NCBI RefSeq assembly: GCF_003122325.1
Contig: NZ_QFBC01000018.1
Span: 1 to 64,000 of the forward strand
Source: Rhizobium album
Lineage (GTDB): Bacteria; Pseudomonadota; Alphaproteobacteria; Rhizobiales; Rhizobiaceae
DNA length: 64,000 nt
Direction: 5' to 3'
Shown here piece after piece: positions 7,495 to 17,414 of the stretch. Numbering within the stretch: the stretch's first letter is position 1; every line of letters begins with the position of its first letter. The notes beneath the pieces were generated by a model. It did not search any database. It was given only the letters and a program-made list of their open reading frames with translations, and was not told the DNA's origin. The translations under genes and the position numbers were made by a program.

Positions 7495-8979
7495 ATGAGT
7501 ACATCTCTGATATTATTGAGCCTGCTGGTGATTGGCATCGCCGCCTATGTGATGGCGAGTTCGCGTGCCAATGCTCTTTCTGGGGGCAAGTCCTCCAATC
7601 TCCATTCCCGCCCCGGCTATTACGGTTCTTATGCCGCCGTCTGGGCCATGCTGCCGTCGCTGATCGTGCTCGCGCTTTGGCTTTCGATCAGCCCGTCGAT
7701 CATCGAAACGTCCATTCGCGGCGCATTCCCCGATGAGGTGAAGGCGCAGCCTGCGGCGACGCAGAACCTCAATTACGGCATGGTTTCGGCCATTGCCCGC
7801 GGCCTGCCCAAGCTGACCGCGGAAGAGGTTGCCGGCATTACCGACGGCTCGATCGACATCCAGGCGAAGCTGGGTGAAAAGGGCGTTCCGCTTGCCGGCG
7901 CCGCCGAACCCTACATGATCGAAGGTGCCAAGAACCTCACCGCCAAGACCGCCGTCAGCCGTCTGGTGATGACGGGCGTGGTGCTCCTGCTGGCGGTCGC
8001 CGGCGCGGCCTACGGCCTGCGTTCCGTCGCTCCGCGCTTTCGTGCCCGCAACCAGGTCGAGCGCGTCATGCTCTGGGGCCTGATCGTTGCTTCCTCCATC
8101 GCCATCCTGACGACGATCGGCATCGTCCTGTCGATGCTGTCGGAAGCGGCCCGCTTCTTCGCCATGGTGCCTGCAAGCGACTTCTTCTTCGGCACGGTGT
8201 GGGATCCGCGTTTCGCCGGCGCCGGCGGCACGTCTACGGAAGGCCAGTTCGGTCTGATCCCGCTGCTCGCCGGAACGTTGTATATCGGCTTCGTTGCCAT
8301 GCTGGTCGCCGTGCCGGTCGGCCTTTTCGCCGCCATCTACATGGCCGAATATGCCTCGCCTCGCCTGCGCTCGCTGGCCAAGCCGCTTCTCGAAGTCCTG
8401 GCCGGCATCCCGACCATCGTCTACGGCTTCTTCGCCCTCGTGACCGTCGGTCCGTTCCTGCGCGACCTGTCGCAACAGGTCAACGGCCTGGTTACCGGCA
8501 ACTACATGAACTTCATCCAGGCGCAGAGCGTCCTGACTGCCGGTATCGTCATGGGCATCATGCTGATCCCCTACGTCTCGTCGCTCTCCGACGACATCAT
8601 CACCGCGGTGCCGCGCGCCATGCGCGACGGTTCGCTCGGTCTTGGCGCGACGCGTTCGGAAACCATCAAGAAGGTGATCCTGCCGGCGGCCCTGCCGGGC
8701 ATCGTCGGCGCCCTGCTGATGACCGCCTCGCGCGCCATCGGCGAGACCATGATCGTGGTTCTGGCCGCCGGTGTTGCTGCCCGTATCGACATCAATCCGT
8801 TCGAGCCGATGACCACCGTGACCGTGAAGATTGTCAGCCAGCTGACGGGTGACCTCGAGTTCACCTCGCCGCAGACGCTGGTCGCCTTCGCGCTCGGCAT
8901 CACGCTCTTCTGCATCACGCTTTGCCTCAATATTTATGCGCTCTATATCGTGCGCAAATACCGGGAGCAGTACGAATGA
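7495..8979 (+). CDS. pstC: phosphate ABC transporter permease PstC
   Basis: Inner-membrane subunit of the PstSCAB phosphate importer. The 494-residue product is longer than the roughly 320-residue E. coli protein because of an N-terminal extension: hydrophobic segments at the very start, a soluble stretch from about residue 75 to 150, then the standard permease domain. The coupling motif GIVGALLMTASRAIGETM, with the PstC/PstA EAA-type loop, is present near residues 402-419. Long PstC forms of this type are usual in rhizobia. ATG at 7495 follows GGGGGAAG. The stop overlaps the pstA start (ATGA at 8976-8979), so pstC and pstA are translationally coupled. Confidence 0.93.
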   Translation: MSTSLILLSLLVIGIAAYVMASSRANALSGGKSSNLHSRPGYYGSYAAVWAMLPSLIVLALWLSISPSIIETSIRGAFPDEVKAQPAATQNLNYGMVSAIARGLPKLTAEEVAGITDGSIDIQAKLGEKGVPLAGAAEPYMIEGAKNLTAKTAVSRLVMTGVVLLLAVAGAAYGLRSVAPRFRARNQVERVMLWGLIVASSIAILTTIGIVLSMLSEAARFFAMVPASDFFFGTVWDPRFAGAGGTSTEGQFGLIPLLAGTLYIGFVAMLVAVPVGLFAAIYMAEYASPRLRSLAKPLLEVLAGIPTIVYGFFALVTVGPFLRDLSQQVNGLVTGNYMNFIQAQSVLTAGIVMGIMLIPYVSSLSDDIITAVPRAMRDGSLGLGATRSETIKKVILPAALPGIVGALLMTASRAIGETMIVVLAAGVAARIDINPFEPMTTVTVKIVSQLTGDLEFTSPQTLVAFALGITLFCITLCLNIYALYIVRKYREQYE

Positions 8980-10298
8980 CGAATATTGTTTCCCCCGTCG
9001 CCGGGGCGGTTTCTCCGGCCGCCGCGCCACGCCGCGATATCGGCATCAAGCGTCGCTATGCCGCCGAGCGCCGCTTCCGGGCCTACGGCATCGCCGCCAT
9101 CACCTTCGGCGTCGTTTTCCTGATCCTGCTTTTGTCGACGGTCATCCGCAACGGCTACACCGCCTTCCAGCAGACGGCGATCACCATCCCGGTCGAGATT
9201 TCCGAAAAGCTGATCGATCCGGACAACAAGCGCGCCACCGATCCCTCGGTGCTCATTGCCGCCAATTATCCGGCCGTCGTTCGCGACGCCATCGTCAAGC
9301 AGCTCGGCATCGATCCGTCGAAGCGCACCGAGGTTCGCGAAGCGGCTGCCATGATTTCGAAGGGCGCGCCGATCCAGTTGCGCAACCTCGTTGTCGCCAA
9401 CCCGGCGCTGATCGGTACGACCGTGAATGTCACCTTCCTCGCCGACGCCAACATCGATTCGGCGAACAAGGGCCAGATCGATCTCAACGTTCCGGAAGCA
9501 AACCGCAAGGTCTCCGATACCCAGATCGGCTGGATGAACCAGCTGAAGTCGGCCGGCGCCATTGAAAAGCAGTTCAACACCGGCCTGTTCACATCCGGCA
9601 ACTCCAGCCGTCCGGAAGCCGCAGGCCTCGGCGTCGCCCTCGTCGGCTCGTTGTACCTGATGCTGATCGTGCTGGCGTTGTCCCTGCCGATCGGTGTTGC
9701 CGCCTCGATCTATCTCGAGGAGTTCGCGCCGAAGAACAAGCTGACGGACCTGATCGAGGTGAACATCAACAACCTCGCCGCCGTTCCGTCGATCGTCTAC
9801 GGCCTGCTCGGCCTGTCGGTGTTCATCAATTTCGCCGGCTTCCCCCGTTCGGCTTCGCTGGTCGGCGGTCTGGTGCTGACCCTGATGACCCTGCCGACGA
9901 TCATCATCGCCACCCGCGCCGCGCTGCGCGCCGTGCCGCCATCGATCCGTTCGGCCGCCCTCGGCCTTGGCGCGTCGAAGATGCAGATGGTGTTTCATCA
10001 CGTCCTGCCGCTCGCCATGCCCGGCATCCTCACCGGCACGATCATCGGCCTGGCGCATGCGCTCGGCGAGACCGCGCCGCTGCTGCTGATCGGCATGGTC
10101 GCCTTCGTGGCGGATATTCCCGGCACGCCGCTCGAACCTTCCACGGCACTGCCGGTACAGATCTACATGTGGGCGAACGAGGCCGAGCGCGCATTCGTCG
10201 AGCGTACCTCCGGTGCGATCATCGTGCTCCTCCTGTTCCTCATCCTCATGAACCTCGGAGCCATCCTCTTGCGCCGTCGCTTTGAGCGTCGCTGGTAA
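8976..10298 (+). CDS. pstA: phosphate ABC transporter permease PstA
   Basis: Second permease of PstSCAB. The 440-residue protein has a first membrane segment near residues 33-55 ([16 protein letters not shown]), a large periplasmic-side insertion of about 165 residues, then the conserved permease domain beginning near residue 220. The loop [20 protein letters not shown] carries the GE..P coupling signature of the family. As for PstC, the protein is longer than in enterobacteria, the rhizobial form. It starts inside the pstC stop codon (4-base overlap) and is followed 14 bases later by pstB. Confidence 0.93.
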   Translation: MTNIVSPVAGAVSPAAAPRRDIGIKRRYAAERRFRAYGIAAITFGVVFLILLLSTVIRNGYTAFQQTAITIPVEISEKLIDPDNKRATDPSVLIAANYPAVVRDAIVKQLGIDPSKRTEVREAAAMISKGAPIQLRNLVVANPALIGTTVNVTFLADANIDSANKGQIDLNVPEANRKVSDTQIGWMNQLKSAGAIEKQFNTGLFTSGNSSRPEAAGLGVALVGSLYLMLIVLALSLPIGVAASIYLEEFAPKNKLTDLIEVNINNLAAVPSIVYGLLGLSVFINFAGFPRSASLVGGLVLTLMTLPTIIIATRAALRAVPPSIRSAALGLGASKMQMVFHHVLPLAMPGILTGTIIGLAHALGETAPLLLIGMVAFVADIPGTPLEPSTALPVQIYMWANEAERAFVERTSGAIIVLLLFLILMNLGAILLRRRFERRW

Positions 10299-10312
10299 AC
10301 GGAGTGAATGAT

Positions 10313-11128
10313 ATGAACATGATGTCAGAAGCAGCAGTTGAAAAGGCGCTGGACAAGAAAATGAACGACATTGCTTTGAAGATGATCGGCAAGGACGTCT
10401 CCGTCCATTACGGCGAAAAGCGCGCCCTTTACGACGTCAACCTGAATGTCCGCGAAAACACCGTCACGGCGCTCATCGGTCCGTCGGGCTGCGGCAAGTC
10501 GACGTTCCTGCGCTGCCTCAACCGCATGAACGACACGATCGACAACTGCAAGGTCACCGGCAAGATCACGCTGGATGCCGACGATATCTACGATCCGAAC
10601 ATCGACGTCGTCGAATTGCGCGCCCGCGTCGGCATGGTCTTCCAGAAGCCCAACCCCTTCCCGAAGTCGATCTACGAAAACGTCGCCTACGGTCCGAAGA
10701 TCCATGGCCTTGCCAGGTCCAAGGCCGATTTCGACCAGGTCGTCGAGGCCAGCCTGCAGCGCGCCGGCCTGTGGAACGAAGTGAAGGACCGTCTACACGA
10801 GTCCGGCACCGGTCTCTCCGGCGGTCAGCAGCAGCGCCTGTGCATCGCCCGCGCCGTCGCCGTCAGCCCGGAAGTCATCCTGATGGATGAGCCCTGCTCG
10901 GCACTCGATCCGATCGCCACCGCCAAGGTGGAAGAACTGATCCACGAACTGCGCACCAACTACACGATCGTCATCGTGACGCACTCGATGCAGCAGGCCG
11001 CCCGCGTGTCGCAACGCACGGCCATGTTCCATCTCGGCCATCTGGTGGAAGAGAACGATACCGACAAGATGTTCACCAATCCGGACGACCAGCGCACCCA
11101 GGACTACATCATGGGCCGCTTCGGCTGA
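10313..11128 (+). CDS. pstB: phosphate ABC transporter ATPase PstB
   Basis: ATP-hydrolysing subunit of the Pst importer, and part of the signalling complex with PhoU and PhoR. In the 271-residue product the Walker A loop is GPSGCGKST (about 56-64), the signature is LSGGQQQR, Walker B is VILMDEP and the switch His is in IVTHSMQQA. All catalytic residues are intact. The family-specific NDTI and [17 protein letters not shown] segments identify it as PstB. ATG at 10313 is preferred because GGAG (10301-10304) sits eight bases before it; a GTG three codons upstream is in frame but too close to that site. Confidence 0.96.
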   Translation: MNMMSEAAVEKALDKKMNDIALKMIGKDVSVHYGEKRALYDVNLNVRENTVTALIGPSGCGKSTFLRCLNRMNDTIDNCKVTGKITLDADDIYDPNIDVVELRARVGMVFQKPNPFPKSIYENVAYGPKIHGLARSKADFDQVVEASLQRAGLWNEVKDRLHESGTGLSGGQQQRLCIARAVAVSPEVILMDEPCSALDPIATAKVEELIHELRTNYTIVIVTHSMQQAARVSQRTAMFHLGHLVEENDTDKMFTNPDDQRTQDYIMGRFG

Positions 11129-11175
11129 TGCTTTCCGGCTGTTGACGCTGACATTCTCTTTCAAGGAAAACGATC

Positions 11176-11889
11176 ATGGTATCGACACATATTCTTTCGG
11201 CCTATGACGACGAACTCAAGTTCCTGTCTCGCCGCATTTCGGAAATGGGCGGGCTTGCGGAACAGATGGTCAGCGATGCCGTGCGCGCGCTGGTGAATTC
11301 GGATGCCGCACTGGCGCAGAAGGTCATTTCGGACGACGTCATCCTCGACGCCGCCGAACGCGAAGTCGGCGACAAGGCGATCATCACCATCGCCCGCCGC
11401 CAGCCGGTTGCGGCCGACCTGCGTGAAATCATCGGCTCGATCCGTATCGCCTCCGATCTGGAAAGGGTCGGCGATCTCGGCAAGAACACGGCAAAGCGCG
11501 TCATCGCCGTGCAGGGTTCGGGCGTGCCGCGCAAGCTCGCCCGCGGCATCGAGCACCTGTCCGAACTGGCGCTGGTGCAGCTCAAGGAAGTGCTCGACGT
11601 CTACACCAACCGTTCGGCTGAAAAGGCGAATGCGATCCGCGAGCGCGACGAAGAAATCGACGCGATGTACACCTCGCTGTTCCGCGAACTCCTGACCTAC
11701 ATGATGGAAGATCCGCGCAACATCACCAGCTGCACGCATCTCCTGTTCTGCGCCAAGAACATCGAGCGTATCGGCGACCATGCGACCAACATTGCCGAAA
11801 CGATCTACTACATGACCACCGGCGCCCAGCCGGAAGGGGAACGTCCGAAGGACGACACCTCGAACACGGTCGGCGCGGTCACCGAATAA
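11176..11889 (+). CDS. phoU: phosphate signalling protein PhoU
   Basis: Cytoplasmic all-helical protein that transmits the state of PstSCAB to PhoR and keeps the Pho regulon off when phosphate is plentiful. The 237-residue product shows two PhoU repeats, each with the metal-binding E/D-rich motif: SDLERVGDLGKNTAKR in the first half and KNIERIGDHATNIAET in the second. Length is normal. The ATG at 11176 follows AAGGA with good spacing. It is the sixth gene of the cluster, 47 bases after pstB and 30 bases before phoB. Confidence 0.96.
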   Translation: MVSTHILSAYDDELKFLSRRISEMGGLAEQMVSDAVRALVNSDAALAQKVISDDVILDAAEREVGDKAIITIARRQPVAADLREIIGSIRIASDLERVGDLGKNTAKRVIAVQGSGVPRKLARGIEHLSELALVQLKEVLDVYTNRSAEKANAIRERDEEIDAMYTSLFRELLTYMMEDPRNITSCTHLLFCAKNIERIGDHATNIAETIYYMTTGAQPEGERPKDDTSNTVGAVTE

Positions 11890-11919
11890 CGGACCGGATT
11901 GAACGGAGCTTCAGGTCGG

Positions 11920-12603
11920 ATGTTACCGAGAATAGCTGTTGTGGAAGACGAGGAGGCGCTCAGCGTCCTCCTGCGTTACAATCTCGAAGCCGAAGGTTTC
12001 GAGGTCGATACGATCATGCGCGGCGACGAGGCGGAAATACGCCTTCAGGAGCGCACCCCGGATCTGTTGATCCTCGACTGGATGCTTCCGGGCGTCTCCG
12101 GCATCGAATTGTGCCGGCGGCTCAGGATGCGGCCGGAAACCGAGCGTCTGCCGATCATCATGCTGACCGCGCGCGGCGAAGAAAGCGAGCGGGTGCGTGG
12201 GCTCTCGACGGGGGCGGACGATTATGTCGTCAAACCCTTCTCGACGCCGGAACTGATGGCCCGGGTCAAGGCCATGTTGCGCCGCGCCCGTCCGGAAGTC
12301 CTGTCCAGCCTGCTGAAATGCGGCGACATCGAGCTCGATCGCGAAACGCATAGGGTCCACCGCAAGAGCCGCGAGGTTCGCCTCGGCCCGACGGAATTCC
12401 GCCTGCTGGAATTCCTGATGGCGTCGCCGGGCCGCGTCTTTTCGCGGTCGCAGCTGCTCGACGGCGTCTGGGGACACGACATTTATGTCGACGAGCGGAC
12501 GGTGGACGTGCATGTCGGACGCCTGCGCAAGGCGTTGAACTTCTCCAACATGCAGGATGTCATCCGCACCGTTCGCGGCGCGGGTTATTCCATGGAAGCG
12601 TGA
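11920..12603 (+). CDS. phoB: phosphate regulon response regulator PhoB
   Basis: DNA-binding response regulator that activates Pho-box promoters after phosphorylation by PhoR. The 227-residue protein has a receiver domain with acidic residues in VVEDEE, the phospho-acceptor Asp at about 53 in LILDWMLPG and the conserved Lys in VKPFS, then an OmpR-type winged helix ending in VRGAGYSME. ATG at 11920 is chosen over an upstream TTG because homologues begin with the LPRIAVVEDE segment and GGAG lies 12 bases before it. Last gene of the cluster. Its likely targets within this window are the Pho boxes at 6141 and 30148. Confidence 0.95.
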   Translation: MLPRIAVVEDEEALSVLLRYNLEAEGFEVDTIMRGDEAEIRLQERTPDLLILDWMLPGVSGIELCRRLRMRPETERLPIIMLTARGEESERVRGLSTGADDYVVKPFSTPELMARVKAMLRRARPEVLSSLLKCGDIELDRETHRVHRKSREVRLGPTEFRLLEFLMASPGRVFSRSQLLDGVWGHDIYVDERTVDVHVGRLRKALNFSNMQDVIRTVRGAGYSMEA

Positions 12604-12622
12604 TTGTCGCAGCCTGCCTGCG

Positions 12623-12660
12623 GGACCGTGGACGAAGGAATTTGCCCACGGTCCTTGCAT
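12623..12660 (+). terminator. candidate terminator of the pst-pho cluster
   Basis: GGACCGTGG (12623-12631) pairs perfectly with CCACGGTCC (12646-12654) just after phoB; the following TTGCATTT is only moderately U-rich. Confidence 0.5.
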
Positions 12661-12703
12661 TTCCGTCCGGCCGGTACCATCTAGGGTACAGCGGCCGGGA
12701 TGG

Positions 12704-12719
12704 TTAACCAAAAATTAAC
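12704..12719 (+). promoter_or_regulatory. CtrA-type site TTAA-N7-TTAAC
   Basis: TTAA (12704-12707), seven bases CCAAAAA, then TTAAC (12715-12719) is an exact full CtrA motif. CtrA is the cell-cycle master regulator of alphaproteobacteria. The site lies in the 337-base gap between phoB and the convergent peptidase gene, about 140 bases before a terminator on the same strand. Confidence 0.5.
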
Positions 12720-12858
12720 TATTTCGGAACACCATGTTCTTCACAGGCCCGATCCGGGGCAGGTCTTCAAAACCTCGAACCGGAATGGGCCATGACAGGC
12801 ATACTCGCTTCCGCCTTTGACCACGGATGTACTGGCACTGGCGTCGAAGCGAATGAGG
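12720..12858 (+). other. intergenic segment, possible short transcript
   Basis: Between the CtrA-type site and the terminator at 12859-12890 no gene is evident on the plus strand. A 28-codon frame starts at 12732 and a 65-codon frame at 12792, but the first lacks a ribosome binding site and the second runs through the terminator. If the site drives transcription, the product would be a short untranslated RNA of about 150 bases. Nothing else supports this. Confidence 0.3.
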
Positions 12859-12890
12859 AAAGGTCGGGCTTGCCCGGCCTTTTTGCTTTT
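12859..12890 (+). terminator. intrinsic terminator
   Basis: AAAGGTCGGGC (12859-12869) and GCCCGGCCTTT (12872-12882) form an 11-bp stem with one G-U pair and a tight loop, followed by TTGCTTTT. It reads on the plus strand although the nearest plus-strand gene (phoB) already has a candidate terminator, which points to a separate short transcript. Confidence 0.65.
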
Positions 12891-12940
12891 CGGCGGTTGG
12901 TCGCCCCTTTCGCCGCTCGGCGGAAGGGGCGTCTGACCGA

Positions 12941-14323
12941 TCAGGCAAGCGCGTCCAGGACACGGATCCAGGAGCGGATGCCCTTGTGATAGGACACGAG
13001 GTCGTATTTTTCGTTCGGCGAATGGATGCGGTCGTCGCTCTGGGCGTAACCGATCAAAAGCGATTCCATGCCGAGCATCTTCTGGAAGTCGCCGACGATC
13101 GGGATCGAGCCGCCCATGCCGATGACGACGGCCGGTTTCGGCCATTCCCGTGACAATCCCTCCTTGGCCTTCTGCAGCAGCGCCGAATCATAGGGCAGGT
13201 GGATGGCCGGCGAGCCGCCGTGCTCGTGGAACTCGACCTTGCAATCCGCCGGGATCTTCGACTGCACATAGGCGCGGAAGCTTTCGCGGATCGCGGCGGG
13301 ATCCTGCTGGCCGACAAGGCGGAAAGAAATCTTTGCCGATGCCTTGGCGGCGATCACCGTCTTGAAGCCTTCGCCGGTGTAGCCGCCGACGATGCCGTTG
13401 ATCTCGGCCGTCGGCCGCGCCCAGATCAGTTCCAGGATGGAGCGGCCCTTCTCGCCTGACGGCAGCGACAGGCCGACATCGCCGAGAAAATCCTTGTCGT
13501 TGCCGGCAAGCCTGGCCCAACTCGCCTTGACGTCGTCGGGCGTTTCTTCGACGCCGTCGTAGAAGCCGGGCAGGGTGACGCGTCCGGTCTCGTCATGCAG
13601 GCCGGCCAGGATGCTGGTCAGGATGCGGATCGGGTTGGCGGCAGCACCGCCATACATGCCGGAATGCAGGTCGCGGCTGGCGGCGATGACGGTGACTTCT
13701 TCACCGACAAGGCCACGCAGGCTGGAGGAGATCGCCGGCGTTTCCCGATCCCACATGCCGGTGTCGCAGACGAGGGCGCAATCGGCCTTCAATTCCTCGG
13801 CATTGGCGGTCAGGAACGGCTTGAGCGACGGAGAACCCGACTCTTCCTCGCCCTCGAACAGGATGGTGACGCGGCAGGGAAGGTTGCCATTGACCTGTTT
13901 ATAGGCGCGGCAGGCCTCGACGAAGGTCATCAACTGGCCCTTGTCGTCGGAGGTGCCGCGGCCGGTGATCACCTTGCGGCCGGCCTCCTCCTTCAGCGAC
14001 GGCTCGAACGGATCGGTCTCCCAAAGCTCGATCGGATCGACCGGCTGCACGTCGTAATGCCCGTAGAACAGCACATGCGGCGCATCCGGCGTCGCGCCGT
14101 CGTGATGGGCGACGACCATCGGGTGACCGGGCGTGTCGCGCACGGACGCATCGAAACCGAGCGCCGTCAGTTCCCTGACAAGCCACTCCGCCGCCTTGCG
14201 GCATTCGGCCTTGAAGGCAGGATCCGTGGAGACCGACCTGATCCTGATCAGCTCGAAAAGCCTGCCGAGGCTTGCCTCCAGGTTGGTGTCGGCGCTGTCG
14301 AGAACGGGAGCTAAATCTGTCAT
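12941..14323 (-). CDS. M20 family metallopeptidase (dipeptidase-like)
   Basis: A 460-residue zinc-dependent peptidase of the M20 family, dipeptidase/carnosinase-like subgroup. Visible metal-site motifs are FYGHYDVQP (first His and Asp), GRGTSDDKG (bridging Asp) and FEGEEESGSP (catalytic and metal Glu), with the lid-domain dimerisation segment ASRDLHSGMYGG and the C-terminal HSPNEKYDL His. The length is typical for this subgroup and longer than ArgE or DapE. It probably cleaves di- or tripeptides in the cytoplasm; no signal peptide is present. ATG at 14323 follows GGAAAAG. The gene stands alone and is divergent from the MHYT-GGDEF-EAL gene; the substrate cannot be fixed. Confidence 0.88.
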   Translation of the reverse strand: MTDLAPVLDSADTNLEASLGRLFELIRIRSVSTDPAFKAECRKAAEWLVRELTALGFDASVRDTPGHPMVVAHHDGATPDAPHVLFYGHYDVQPVDPIELWETDPFEPSLKEEAGRKVITGRGTSDDKGQLMTFVEACRAYKQVNGNLPCRVTILFEGEEESGSPSLKPFLTANAEELKADCALVCDTGMWDRETPAISSSLRGLVGEEVTVIAASRDLHSGMYGGAAANPIRILTSILAGLHDETGRVTLPGFYDGVEETPDDVKASWARLAGNDKDFLGDVGLSLPSGEKGRSILELIWARPTAEINGIVGGYTGEGFKTVIAAKASAKISFRLVGQQDPAAIRESFRAYVQSKIPADCKVEFHEHGGSPAIHLPYDSALLQKAKEGLSREWPKPAVVIGMGGSIPIVGDFQKMLGMESLLIGYAQSDDRIHSPNEKYDLVSYHKGIRSWIRVLDALA

Positions 14324-14497
14324 TTTTCTTTTCCTTGCACGAAAGAGACAGGACGATAGAGCAAAGCTTCGCTGGATTCGAGGCGCGCGCCGCGAAAATT
14401 TTCCGATACACGCAAAAGGAGATGATTCTCGTTTTGTGTATTTTTACGATAAATTAGAGTTGTGTAATTTACATTTGGCACACGTATTGGAGGTGCC

Positions 14498-16851
14498 ATG
14501 TATACGCTCATTTCCTGCATCGGTGACACCCATAGCTGGCCGATGGTTGCGGCTGCAGCAGTCATTTGCATCGTCGGCAGCGTCACAACGGTCCTGCTTC
14601 TGTCTCAGGCGCAACAGGCTGGAAACGGCCGGCAAGGCTGGACCGTCGCCGCCGCGGCGCTGTCGAGCGGGACCGGCATCTGGGCGACGCATTTCATTGC
14701 CATGCTCGCTTACGAGGCCAAAATGCCGATAGCATACAATGCATCGCTGACGACCTTTTCGGCGGTCGCCGTTGTCGTCGGCTGCTGGATTGCCTTCGTC
14801 ATCGCCTTTCGACGCGGCACCATGGCTTCATTCGCGGCGGGTGGCGTCGTACTTTCGGTGGCGGTGGCCGTCATGCATCTTGCCGGCATGGCCGCCCTGG
14901 AGATCCAGGCCAGCCTGCATTACGATCACGGCCGTCTCTTCATCGCGATGGCCCCTGCACTGTTGCTGAATGTCGCCGGCTTTGCCCTGTTCCGGCGCGC
15001 GCCCGGATGGCGGCGGAATCTCGCCATTACTGGTTTTCTGACGTTTTCGGTCTGCTGCCTGCATTTTATCGCCATGACTGCCGCAGTCTTCCTGCCCGAC
15101 CCCGGTGTCGCGATGAACGGCATCGTACTGCAGCCGCATCTGCTCGCCACGCTGGTTTCGGTCGTGTCGATCGTCCTCATCCTGGGAGCTTTTGCCACCG
15201 TCTATATCGATCGCCGGTTCACCGATCTCAGGGGCTTCGTCAGGGCATCGATGGAAGGACTGCTGATCGTTTGTGATGGCGTGGTGATCGATGCCAACGA
15301 ACGGATAAGGGAGCTGGCTGGAAGAGGAGAGGAGGAAATGCGCGGCAAAGGCGTGGATAAATTGCTGGCGATGGAACTCCCGGCACTTTCGGCCATGGCG
15401 GATGGCGGCCGGTCCTGCGAAACCGAGCTCATCGGCAATGGTTGCCGCATACCTGTCGAGGTTTTTGCCAGAAAGATCAGTATCATGGAAAACCATGCCA
15501 GGTGCTTGTCATCCGCGACCTGACGGAGCGCAAGGCGACGCAATGCCGGATCGAACACCTGGCGCATCATGACGCGCTGACGGATCTGCCGAATCGCCTG
15601 CTTTTCGACACCCGCATCCGCCAGGCGATGCAGACGGCGGAGTGCACGCACGGCGCGGTGGCGCTGCTCGTTCTCGACCTCGATCGTTTCAAGTCGGTCA
15701 ACGATATCTTCGGCCATGCCGAAGGGGACAGGGTGTTGCGGCGGGTCACGGCAATGCTGCAGGATTCAACGGGACCGAAAGACACGGTTGCCCGTCTCGG
15801 CGGCGACGAATTTGCCATCATCCAGCCCGATCAGATCCAGCCGGCGGCGGCCCGCCAACTCGCGGAACGTATCCTGTCGACATTCGCGGCGGAGATGGAT
15901 ACCGCCAGAGACCCGACCGCCGTCGGCGTCAGCATTGGCATTGCCATTTATCCGGGCGACGGCGACAGTCCGGAGCAACTGTGCAACAACGCCGACATGG
16001 CGCTGTATCGGGTGAAGCATACCGCGCGGGGCGGCGCCTGTTTCTTCGACGCCGACATGGACCTGGCGGTGCGGACCCGCCGCCAGCTCGAAAGCGACCT
16101 TCGCCGCGCCGTCGACCGACGCCAGCTGCATGTCTGCTATCAGCCTTTCATCGAATTGCGCACGGGCGAGGTGACCGGATACGAGGCACTGGCCCGCTGG
16201 CATCATCCATCCTGCGGCATGATCGAGCCGGAGGTCTTCATTCCGATCGCCGAGGAAAGCGGATCGATCATCCAGCTCGGCGAGTGGATATTGGAGCAGG
16301 CCTGCCTGGAGGCCGTGCGCTGGCGGGCGGGCTCGACGGTTGCCGTCAATATCTCGCCGGTGCAGTTCAAATTGCCCAGCCTGCACGAGGTCGTGGTGCG
16401 GGTGCTGGCAAGGACGGGGCTGCCGGCCCATCGTCTTGAACTGGAAATCACGGAAAAGGCGCTCGCCGCCGACAGCATCGGTGTCGTGGCGACCTTGATG
16501 CGGCTGAAGGCCCTGGGCATTCGCATCGTCATGGATGATTTCGGCACGGGATACTCCTCCCTCAGCAGCCTGCGCTCCTTTCCCTTCGACAAGTTGAAGA
16601 TCGATCGCAGCTTCATCCTGTCGCTCGAGCATGACGTCGCCGCGCAGTCGATCGTGCGCGCCATCATCGGGCTCGGAAACAGTCTCGGCATGCCCGTCGT
16701 CGCGGAAGGCGTGGAAACGGACATGCAGCGCCGCATCGTTCTCAACGAAGGCTGTACGCTGGTGCAGGGAATGTTGTTCGGCAAACCCGGCATCGAACCG
16801 AGCGCCAAGCCGGCAAGCGTCGCTCCGCGTCTGAAGGGCGCGCCGCTTTGA
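14498..16851 (+). pseudogene. MHYT-PAS-GGDEF-EAL c-di-GMP protein, frameshifted
   Basis: Two overlapping frames encode the halves of one protein. The first (14498-15523) gives seven membrane segments of an MHYT sensor domain (repeats such as ATHFIAMLAY, VMHLAGMAAL and CLHFIAMTAA) and most of a PAS domain. The second frame, joined from about 15481 to 16851, gives the end of the PAS (HGKPCQVLVIRDL), an intact GGDEF domain (RLGGDEFAII) and an intact EAL domain (YEALARW, DDFGTGYSSL, EGVET). Reading across 15480/15481, one missing base restores the expected KIS-YHGKP junction. So the gene is either disrupted by a 1-base deletion or the base is a sequencing error. If whole, it would make and degrade cyclic di-GMP. 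Start at 14498 follows GGAGG. Confidence 0.85.
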
Positions 16852-16854
16852 CGC

Positions 16855-17286
16855 TCAGAGTTTTCGGGCGTTGTCGATGGCCCAGCGGATATATTCGAGC
16901 ATCAGTTCGCGCTCGAATCGCCGAAAACCCTCGAACAGCGCATCGTCCGCGTCGCGGGCGGCAGCGATGGCTTCCGCCTCGAGTGCGCGGGCGCGTTCGG
17001 TCAGGAAAACCAGCTGGGCACGACGGTCGCTGGGATGGGCGCGGCGTTCGATCAGCCCGTCGCGCTGCATGCGCGCCAGGGTATTGGCCATCGTCGCCTG
17101 TTCGATATCGACCCTTTGCAGCAACTGCGTCTGTGTCAGCCCGTCTTCGGCCCAGAGTTCGAGCAGGATCGGGAACTGACCGGGCGAAAAGCCGAGCGCG
17201 GCCGCCCGTTGCTGCAGCGAACGGGCAAATCCCTTGGCCAGTTGGCTGGCAAGATAGGTGGCCGATTCCGAGCGGTTGAAAACCAT
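16855..17286 (-). CDS. MarR family transcription regulator
   Basis: A 143-residue winged-helix regulator. The MarR pattern is clear: helical start (SESATYLASQLAKGFARSLQ), the recognition region LTQTQLLQRVDIEQATMANT, the wing LIERRAHPSDRRAQLVFLTE with the conserved DRR, and a C-terminal dimerisation helix. The start at 17286 gives a normal family length; an ATG six codons upstream (17304) is also possible, and neither has a strong ribosome binding site. It converges on the GGDEF-EAL gene with three bases between stops. Downstream targets are not evident; MarR proteins often control efflux or aromatic-compound responses, which is not shown here. Confidence 0.85.
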   Translation of the reverse strand: MVFNRSESATYLASQLAKGFARSLQQRAAALGFSPGQFPILLELWAEDGLTQTQLLQRVDIEQATMANTLARMQRDGLIERRAHPSDRRAQLVFLTERARALEAEAIAAARDADDALFEGFRRFERELMLEYIRWAIDNARKL

Positions 17287-17374
17287 GATTGAGTTTAGCC
17301 CCATGCCAAGCGGAGACAACAGATAAATCGCTGACGATCTATCTCCGACCTGCCTTTCCCGGGGCTTTCCAGGC

Positions 17375-17414
17375 AAAGAAAAACCGCCATGGCCTGGAGG
17401 TCTGCCATGGCGGT
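17375..17414 (-). terminator. intrinsic terminator of predicted small RNA
   Basis: ACCGCCATGGC (17383-17393) pairs perfectly with GCCATGGCGGT (17404-17414) over 11 bp; on the minus strand it is followed by TTTTTCTTT (17375-17383). A textbook Rho-independent terminator. Confidence 0.85.

Noticed and set aside
7513-9030. Long minus-strand frame (505 codons) opposite pstC
   Set aside because: It is antisense to a clearly conserved gene and made of Arg-, His- and Gly-rich sequence produced by GC-rich codon bias. Similar long antisense frames opposite 2514-3671, 20169-23171 and the ery genes were dropped for the same reason.
12761-12775. AGGTCTTCAAAACCT resembles the anticodon arm (loop CTTCAAA, anticodon TCA) of selenocysteine tRNA
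   Set aside because: No acceptor stem, T-arm or long variable arm can be formed around it on either strand, so it is a chance hairpin.
12792-12989. Open frame of 65 codons after the CtrA-type site
   Set aside because: It runs through a strong intrinsic terminator and into the end of the convergent peptidase gene, and its sequence has no protein-like character.
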